64,000 bases of DNA from Spirometra erinaceieuropaei (Eukaryota; Platyhelminthes; Cestoda; Diphyllobothriidea; Diphyllobothriidae). Made by a program: the position numbers and the translations under genes. A model generated the notes under the pieces. The model was given only the letters and a program-made list of their open reading frames with translations. It did no database searches and was not told where the DNA came from. Positions 57,305-64,000 of this stretch are shown here, piece after piece. Every line of letters begins with the position of its first letter. Position 1 is the stretch's first letter. The stretch lies in contig CACRXP010000679.1 in NCBI GenBank assembly GCA_902702965.1, forward strand, positions 126,500-190,499, in the 5' to 3' direction.

Positions 57305-58103
57305 CAGTGATCGATTTCACAAAATGTTGACCGAAATTCTGGAATGTGTGTCTGGAAAGCAAGGATAAGTTAACTGGGGTTTTAATATTGCTTATCTTGT
57401 TGCATTATACCGTAGTATTTCAGTCCCGTCAGAATGTTGACATTTAAATGCAGTTCTGTTCGCCGCCTCCAATTACCGCACTCGGCGAAAAACGACTATT
57501 TGAATAATATGTACCTTTTCTGTTGAAGTTCAATTGAAAAATATTTTGCAGATAGCATGCATAAAAATATCCTATCTTATACTTATCTGGTGGCAGATCA
57601 CGTCTTCAGATGTAATACTCAAAGAAAAGGTACATTTCGTTTTAAAAGTTTCTAGTTATAAGACTTTTAAGGCCGTGTAATGTTCATTTAAGTAGTATCG
57701 CTTACCAATGCCTCTCACGATATATAAAACATAGTCCGCCTCTGTCGTGAAATCCTATGAGCCATGTGTGGCTTATGCTTAACGGCATAAGGAAATGAAT
57801 GCTTTCCTTACACGGAAAGTGTGCAACGGTAGGTTGAGTTAAAATTATTTTCGATTTGAAACACCTTTCTAAACAAAAATATACCCTTCTTACAGGGATA
57901 AAACTCTGAAGAAGGCGCAATTTGATACCAAGCGAATGCAATAAATTGCATCCTACCCAAACAGTCACTTCTCGTCCAGTATGACAATTGCGGGCGGCCG
58001 GAGAGAAGCTCATTTAAAAACCAAAATCCTGGCGTGTTTGGAATATCACGGAATTACGCCGCATGATAATTAATATTACAACCCAACTTACAGTAGCTAT
58101 ACT
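57305..58103. mobile_element. F3-type foldback MITE, mostly hidden by the gap in copy 1
   Basis: Starts CAGTGATCGATTTCACAAAA. Inner-arm blocks ACGTCTTCAGATGTAATACT at 57600 and the TACCCTTCTTACAGGG region pair loosely. A second F3 left end (ACAGTAGCTATACTGTCTC) begins at 58090. Confidence 0.6.
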
Positions 58104-59294
58104 GTCTCTTGAAATGCTGACGGAAATACTGAAATGCTTTTGTGGTTCGAAAAGATTGCTTAATCGGGGATGAAATATTAGTTGTGTGGCATAATACTAC
58201 GACTTTTCAGACAATCTCCTTAACGGCCGCATGGGCAAACTTTATTTTTATAAAAAATTACTGCATGCTTTGCATGAACTTTCGGTTCCCTTAAAATTCA
58301 ACTGTACTTTGTAGAAACCATGTACAAAAGTTTTCCTAATTTTACTCATTTGACAGAAAAGTCGCGTCTTATTTGAATTTTTTTACTTAAACTGAAAGTG
58401 GCCTTCGGATTCGATCAAATAACCTTCTGTCTCGATAAGCAACCGCAACCGCCATCTCCTGATATAGCTCTTCAACGAACTGAATCTTTGGGGTTGAGGC
58501 GAAAGTTAAGTATCTTGGTTAAAAATACTGATGTCCAGACCTCAAGGCGTCTTGACCGCCCATCGCAAACCGTCACGAATCTCTGGGTATACTGCGTGTT
58601 GTTTGGCTTGTTAATTTAAGAATTACGATAAACAGTTCAAGCATTCTGTCAGTTTTTGCACCAGTCACGGGACAAGGCGCGTGTTTAAAACGAAGTCTGA
58701 CAGAATAAAACGTGTTTGTTTCGGGCAAACCACACCTTAGTACATACTACTCGATGAACGGATATCTTTCGGCTTTAAAAAGTTTCCAATAATGAGATTT
58801 TAAGACCGTTTAATGTTTATTTAATGAGTATCGTTCAATAGTGCTTCTCATAGTGTATGCGACATTCTCCACATCCGTTGCGAAATCTTATGATCCGTGT
58901 ATGACTTAGGCTTAATGGCACAGGGGAATGCATGTGTTCCTTACACGGAAAATATGCAGCTAGTAGACTGGAAACCCTAAAGCCAAATGCAACGGCAGGT
59001 AGAGGTTAAATTATTTTCGATTTGAAAAACCTTTCTCAAACCAAAGGAGGCCTTTTTTTACTAGAATAAAACTTCGAAGAAGGCGCAAGTTGCTACCAGG
59101 CGAAGGCAATAAACGATAATGTTTTGTATTTTTTCTATAAAATTTAAAAGGTCACCCCATTCAAGCGGTCATTTTTTGTCTATTACGACTGTTGCGCGCT
59201 GCCAAAAAGAAGCACATTTAAAAACCAATACCCTGGCGTGTTTGAAATATCGCGGAATTACGCCGCATGATAATGAACACCACGAACCAACTAA

Positions 59295-59906
59295 CAGTAG
59301 GTATACTGTCCCCTGAACTGTTGACTGAAATTCTGAAATGCGTTTAGGGTTCGAAAAGATTGCTTAAGCGGGGATGAAATATGACTTATCTTGTGGCATA
59401 ATATCTAGGCATTTCAGTCACGCGAGTATGCCGGCTTTCGAACAAACTCCTTATCGGCCGCCTGGGCAAACTAAATTTCATAAAAATGATCACATAATTA
59501 TCATGAACTTTTTCTCATTAACTTTCGAGACCCTCAAAAGTTTAAATGTATTTTACTGAAAACCTGTGCAAAAATATTCTTTGATTTACTCATTTGGTGG
59601 TAAAATCACAATTTCTTCAATTTTTTTTTACTTGAAGAAGGAGTAATCTTCGGTTTCAAAAAGAACTTCGAATCATGTGAATTTATAAGGTTATTAAAAA
59701 TCAATGATAAAAATTTATGCTCTCAAGTAGTCATTTTTAATATATTTTATACAAACGGTCGATAAGAAGTTCATTCAAAAGCCGGCATCATGCGTGACTG
59801 GACTATCTTAACTTGATGCCACATGATAATTCCTACCAAAACAACTTTTCGGACTGAAAACAAATTTCAGAATTTTGGTCAACCTTTCGTGAGATCGGAA
59901 TGATCG
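59295..59906. mobile_element. F3 foldback MITE with a short centre
   Basis: Left end CAGTAGGTATACTGTCCCCT, then AAATTCTGAAATGCG. The right arm returns as GAAAACAAATTTCAGAATTT and ACCTTTCGTGAGATCGG. The duplication boundary (59363) falls inside its left arm. Confidence 0.7.
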
Positions 59907-60551
59907 AGTGGGCTTCGGAACAATACACGATCTCCCGGTTAGAATCTTGAAGTTCAACTCGACGGGACGAGTAATGCTGCAAAGATCCACTCAAAGCCGC
60001 CTGTTACCAGAAATGTGAAAATTCAGTTACACAGCGCAGAAAGAAATAATGACATTTGTTATATGCATATTTGGGGGCTGTGGATTCTCGCCAAGCCGTC
60101 AGTCAACGGTAGGAGCGCAAAAAGAACAGTCCAGCCCAGTCTCTTTTCCTCTGAGGAAGACGCAAAACCACGGCAAGTGTGTTGAAAAGCGCACGTACGC
60201 ACTCTCAGGCAGCAAAAACGTTCAGAGCAACCTGTCAAAACTCCAGCAAAGTCGACAATTATGTCGTTAAGCCGGAAAGTCAACAGCCGCCTAGCTCTGA
60301 CGCACGCGTGTGGGTGCGTTCAGCAAGCAGTCACTGGAACGTAAAGTGAAATATTCTTCATTAGAGAATGCACCTGGAAGTACTGGAAGTCCCTCTGGAG
60401 TTGGGTTGGTCGATTGAACCGGACTTTAGGACGTTACTGAGAGCAGTCGGTTTTGACGTGGGGGTACCGGGAGCGGCCCGACGACGTCCTCCTTGTGCCC
60501 CGCAACGTGAGCGCAGCACAAACGACTACGGCGCGAAGTTGTTTATAGATA
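59907..60551. other. no gene seen
   Basis: Short frames on both strands only. Confidence 0.35.
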
Positions 60552-61518
60552 CAGTGACTGACTTATCTCATGGAATCTCGGCTAAAATTCTGAAATGTAT
60601 TTTCCTTTGGGAAGGATAACTTAGGCGCGGTTATAATACTGATTATCCTGCGGTCTTGGCAGGATGTCAGCTTTTGAATACACTGCTGTTTCATCCCCTG
60701 TAGAAACTGGACTTGGTAAAAAATGACTGATTAAGTAGCATGCATTCTTCTCATTGATTTTCGATGGCCTTATAAATTCAGATCTATTTTATAGAAACTT
60801 CGAATTAAAATATGATTTCTTTCAGTCCTTTGATAAAGAGTCACGACGTCTTTCTATTTTATACTCGAAAAAGGAGTACAATTAGGTTTTTAAAAAAAGT
60901 TCTCTAAGTGCCGGATAATTTGGAGCCTGATCAGCGGTTGCATTAACGCCTAGCAATTTCAGTCTGCAAGCTGCATGCGTTCCGCGTAAGGAAAATCATA
61001 TATTCTTCCATGTTTTAAAGAAGATGCCATATTGAGTCCATGAAATTTTGCAATGGATGCGGACTCTGTTGAACATTTCATGAGGAGCAGTGGTAAACGG
61101 ACAGGTACAATGCTGTATGAATAGACATTGCACGGTCTTAAAAATTCTCATAATTAGAAACTTTTTGAAAACCTAATTATACTATTTCTTCGAGTATAAA
61201 ATATGAATTTGGCGTGATTTTCTATAAAACCAGTGGGAGAAGGAATATTTTTGCTCATGTTTTTTATAAAATATATTTACATTTATATGACTATCGAAAA
61301 TCACTGTGAAAAATGCATGCTAAATAAGTAGTCATATTTCGCCAAGTACGCTTTCTACGTGAGAGCTTAATTTAAAAGCCAACATCCTACCGAGTTCGAA
61401 ATATTATAGGATTGTGCCACAGGGTAATCAGTATTACAACCGCGCCCAAGTAATCCCTCCTAATCAAAAACGCATTTCAGAATTTTGGCCAAAATTTCAT
61501 GAGATCGGTCACTCACTA
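60552..61518. mobile_element. F2 foldback MITE, full length (967 bp)
   Basis: Starts TA|CAGTGACTGACTTATCTC and ends GAGATCGGTCACTCACTA|TA. The arms pair over most of 370 bases. The last base of the right end differs from CACTG. Confidence 0.85.
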
Positions 61519-61955
61519 TAGGCAAACATGCGTGGAATTTATCAATTTCCCTCACTCACTGTGCCCCGATGGCAAGACGAAGGCGGCTAACTAAGTCAAA
61601 CAGTTCGTCTACGCGTGCCGCACACACGACACACGGCAGACACCGGGCCTTCATAAGGGCGACTGGCATCTCACGTCAGTGAATTTGCCACATAGGCCGC
61701 AGTTCATCATTCGCTTAAAGTACTCCCTTGAGGACCGAGTTAGTCCGTCAGTTTGAAACCTTCCAAACAACGGCTCTTAGCCCGTCTGCGCGTGCCACAC
61801 ACGACCTGGATTCACAGAGTCCGCTCAGATTCCACATGTGTGCGAGTGCAACAGAGGTAATATTAAGTAGCCGCCATCGAGCCTGACTTATCGCCCACCG
61901 GTCGACACCTCAACACAAATATATGCATACAAGTTCGAGTGCGAGGTCAGAGTTA
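61519..61955. other. no gene seen
   Basis: About 430 bases between two foldback elements with no frame or repeat recognised. Confidence 0.4.
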
Positions 61956-62928
61956 CAGCAGGTGGGCTAACTCATGAAATGTCAATCGAAATTCCCAAAT
62001 GCGTTTTCGTTTCGAAAAGATTAATTAAGTGGGGTTGTAAAACTAGTCAGCCTGCAGCACAGTTCTGGTAATAATTCAGTTACTTCACGATGCCGGCTTT
62101 CTAATGAACCTTCGTCCGGCTGCATGCAAAAACTACACTCTGTGAAAAATGACTACTTATGTAGCATGAATTTTCCTCATTGATTGTCAATGACCCTAAA
62201 TGTCCAATTATATTTCATGGAATACATGCATAAAAATATTCATTATTAAGCTCATTAGGTAGAAAATTACGTCTTCTCCCATGCTTATACTTCCATACTT
62301 ATACTTTTGCGATTCCCAAATAATGTGAACCCTCTCTGCTGTCACATATGCATTCAGGGTTTCCAAACTACGAGCCGTATATTTTCCGCGTCCGGAGAAC
62401 CACACATTTCTCTATGGTAATAAACGGGGGCCATATAGGGTTCATAAAATTTGGCAGTAGATTTGATCCATATTGTTAACTTTACAAGCCATTTTGGTAA
62501 ATGCAGAGACATAACGATTTATGAACGGCCATTTCACGGTATTTAAAAGTCCCACAATTAGAAAGTTTTTCAAAACCGAATTATGTCCCTCCTAGGAGTA
62601 TAAAATCAGAAGAAGACGTAAACTATCTACCGAATGAGCAAAAACGAATATTTTTATGCGCGTTTTCATAAAGTATAATTGGACTTTTAGGGCCATCGAG
62701 AACCAATGAAAAAATGTATGCTACTTAAGCAGTCATTTTTTACAGAGTGTAGTTTCTGCGTGCAGATGGAAAAGAGTTCGTTCGAAAGCCGGCATCCTGA
62801 GGTAACTGAAGTATTTTAGAATTATGTTGCAGGCTGACCAGTTTTACAACCCTACTTAATTAATGTTTTCAAACCGAAAACGCAATTCGGAACTTCTACT
62901 GACATTTCCTGAGTTGGCCCACCTATTG
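61956..62928. mobile_element. F1 foldback MITE, full length (973 bp)
   Basis: Starts TA|CAGCAGGTGGGCTAACTC and ends GAGTTGGCCCACCTATTG|TA (TA at 62929-62930). Same orientation as 23693-24679. Confidence 0.88.
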
Positions 62929-63740
62929 TATATCGTCACTTAGCAACCTTCCAGCCCACAACGTTTGACACGTTGCGATATATCCAAGCGGTTCAGGCTT
63001 ATTATGGTGAGGGGCACCCCAAAATATCGACCCCACTATCCCTCTTTTCTCTCCCCCGTGTGCCCGTCGGCTGTTCGAGCCGGTTAACCCACCGAGGCAG
63101 AGATTGGGGCGCAGTGGCGTGCATGCTACATAAGACCTGGGCTCCGCATAACACACGGGGTTTTCACACAGGCCCACACACACACACATTCATAGTCGAA
63201 TACGTGACACATATCATACCTCTGAGCACCTTCTGGAAAAGTACGTGCGCATAGCGCATGTGGCCCACAGACGGCGGGTCATAAGTATTTTATCGAACCG
63301 AAACTGATCAGTGTCTCGCCACCTGTCGCAAAGTTATCACGCATGCTTGCGCCTCTGATGTCAGAGGGTGACAGCATGAGCCCGATAGAATTCCGTATTA
63401 GTCTACTCGCGTATCTATCGTTACCCCTCTCCAGGCTGAAATTCAGTTGCGTGTTCGTGATCTACGTGATCTGGTAGACCCCGGTGGTGGACTAGCTGCG
63501 CCAGGTGTTTTTGTTTCCGGTCCCAGCTGGTGGTCAGGGTTATGATTGGCTGAATTAAGGCGCAATAAGCCCGAAACAGAGCTGTATCAATCTACCCCCG
63601 ACCCTGTTGTATCCCCCCTCTGCTATCATAGCTTGGTCGACTTCGGCCTGATATGTGGTTGCCTGTTCGTGACCCCTATCGCCCATACGAAGCTTGTTTG
63701 CTTCAAGAAGGCAATGGATCGGTGTGCGCCCATTCCTGAG

Positions 63741-63742
<2 letters not shown>
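62929..63742. other. no gene seen; (CA)n and a diverged element fragment
   Basis: (CA)n at 63174-63188. 63480-63580 (GGTTATGATTGGCTGAATTA, GGCGCAATAAGCCCGAAAC) resembles a strongly decayed hammerhead part of the tRNA-Arg element. Confidence 0.4.
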
Positions 63743-63782
<40 letters not shown>

Positions 63783-64000
63783 GTTAGGGGGCGCTCACCG
63801 ATCGTTCATACGGAACTCACTCGTTCCGTTGTGCCTTAAGGGCTCTCTCTCGAGCCCAACCAGCAGCCGTACAGCGGCGCATGATATATAGGCAGAACGA
63901 TATTACCGACAAAAACAAGTGAGACTGGAATGGCCACTTCTGGCTTATTTGCCGTCGTCAGCCAGCAATACCCAAGCCCGAAGTGTGGAAAACCCGAGCC
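63743..64000 (-). mobile_element. tRNA-Arg/hammerhead element with (AT)n tail, runs off the window
   Basis: On minus: start beyond 64000, TTCCACACTTCGGGCTTGGG, hammerhead, TTTTTGTCGGTAATATCG, CTGCTGGTTGGGCTCGAG, GAACGATCGGTGAGCGCC, then (AT)n at 63743-63780. The tRNA-like head would lie just past the window end. Confidence 0.82.
63923..63967 (-). ncRNA. hammerhead motif, core intact except GAAG
   Basis: Core CTGACGA (plus 63955-63961), stem II GGC/GCC, GAAG in place of GAAA, stem III TGGCCA, stem I GCTGG/CCAGT. The G at the fourth base breaks the first pair of stem III. Confidence 0.55.

Larger units (their letters stand above)
50984..59363 (+). repeat. large direct tandem duplication, copy 2
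   Basis: 8,380 bases. The junction reads AAAAGATTGC|CTATGAGGGC. The two outer boundaries are ACCGC|CTATGAGGGC (43331) and AGATTGC|TTAAGCG (59363), so a 2-bp GC is shared. Copy 2 lacks about 60 bases matching 46430-46490 and carries a divergent patch at about 53480-53780. Confidence 0.95.

Noticed and set aside
43331..59363. CRISPR-like or satellite array
   Set aside because: Repetition comes from one large tandem duplication and diverged MITE arms, not from short regular units.

Overview
This window looks like metazoan nuclear DNA from a flatworm, most likely a tapeworm of the Diphyllobothriidea/pseudophyllidean type. That placement rests on recall of similar Penelope-like GIY-YIG proteins and repeats in those genomes; no search was run. 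There is no operon structure, no rRNA and no convincing intact tRNA. The sequence is mostly repeats, with three plausible protein-coding exons, all on the minus strand and all bounded by good splice signals (439-1047, 9653-10042, 41155-41711). The simplest reading is that much of the window is long, repeat-filled intron or intergenic DNA of one or more minus-strand genes. None of the three exons is recognised.

Four repeat systems dominate. (1) About ten foldback elements of roughly 0.97-1.0 kb (subfamilies F1, F2, F3 here) have long inverted arms, CAGT-type ends and a TA on each side, as expected for non-autonomous Tc1/mariner-type MITEs. (2) Penelope-like elements (PLEs) leave GIY-YIG endonuclease fragments at 14.3-14.6 kb and 36.6-36.95 kb and 3' tails at 13.9, 26.7, 27.2 and 30.2 kb. 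These tails carry hammerhead-ribozyme motifs. (3) A short element with a tRNA-Arg-like head (10.4, 20.9, 29.6, 36.1, 38.4, 43.2 and 63.9 kb) has a unit of about 312 bp that recurs head to tail and also carries a type I hammerhead motif. (4) A GC-richer repeat of about 230 bp (R2) has about eight copies.

Layout: 0.4-1.05 kb exon; 1.5-2.3 kb F1; 2.7-3.6 kb repeat RX; 4.4-5.7 kb R2 and F2; 5.7-9.6 kb no gene seen; 9.65-10.04 kb exon; 10.4-10.9 kb tandem tRNA-Arg/hammerhead element; 12.6-13.15 kb tandem repeat; 13.8-14.6 kb PLE; 15.3-16.9 kb direct duplication; 17.3-24.7 kb five foldback elements; 26.6-27.3 kb inverted PLE tails; 29-36.5 kb mixed R2, tRNA-Arg element and PLE; 39-39.65 kb inverted copy of RX; 41.15-41.7 kb exon; 43.33-59.36 kb a large direct tandem duplication of about 8.4 kb with a short N gap in copy 1; 59.3-62.9 kb three more foldback elements; 63.7-64.0 kb another tRNA-Arg/hammerhead element running off the end.

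The most interesting system is the pairing of the tandem, tRNA-headed, hammerhead-bearing element with PLEs that carry hammerheads of their own. It fits what is known of animal retrozymes, non-autonomous elements that give small self-cleaved circular RNAs and are thought to move by PLE machinery. Here it would be a tapeworm version with a predicted circle of about 312 nt.
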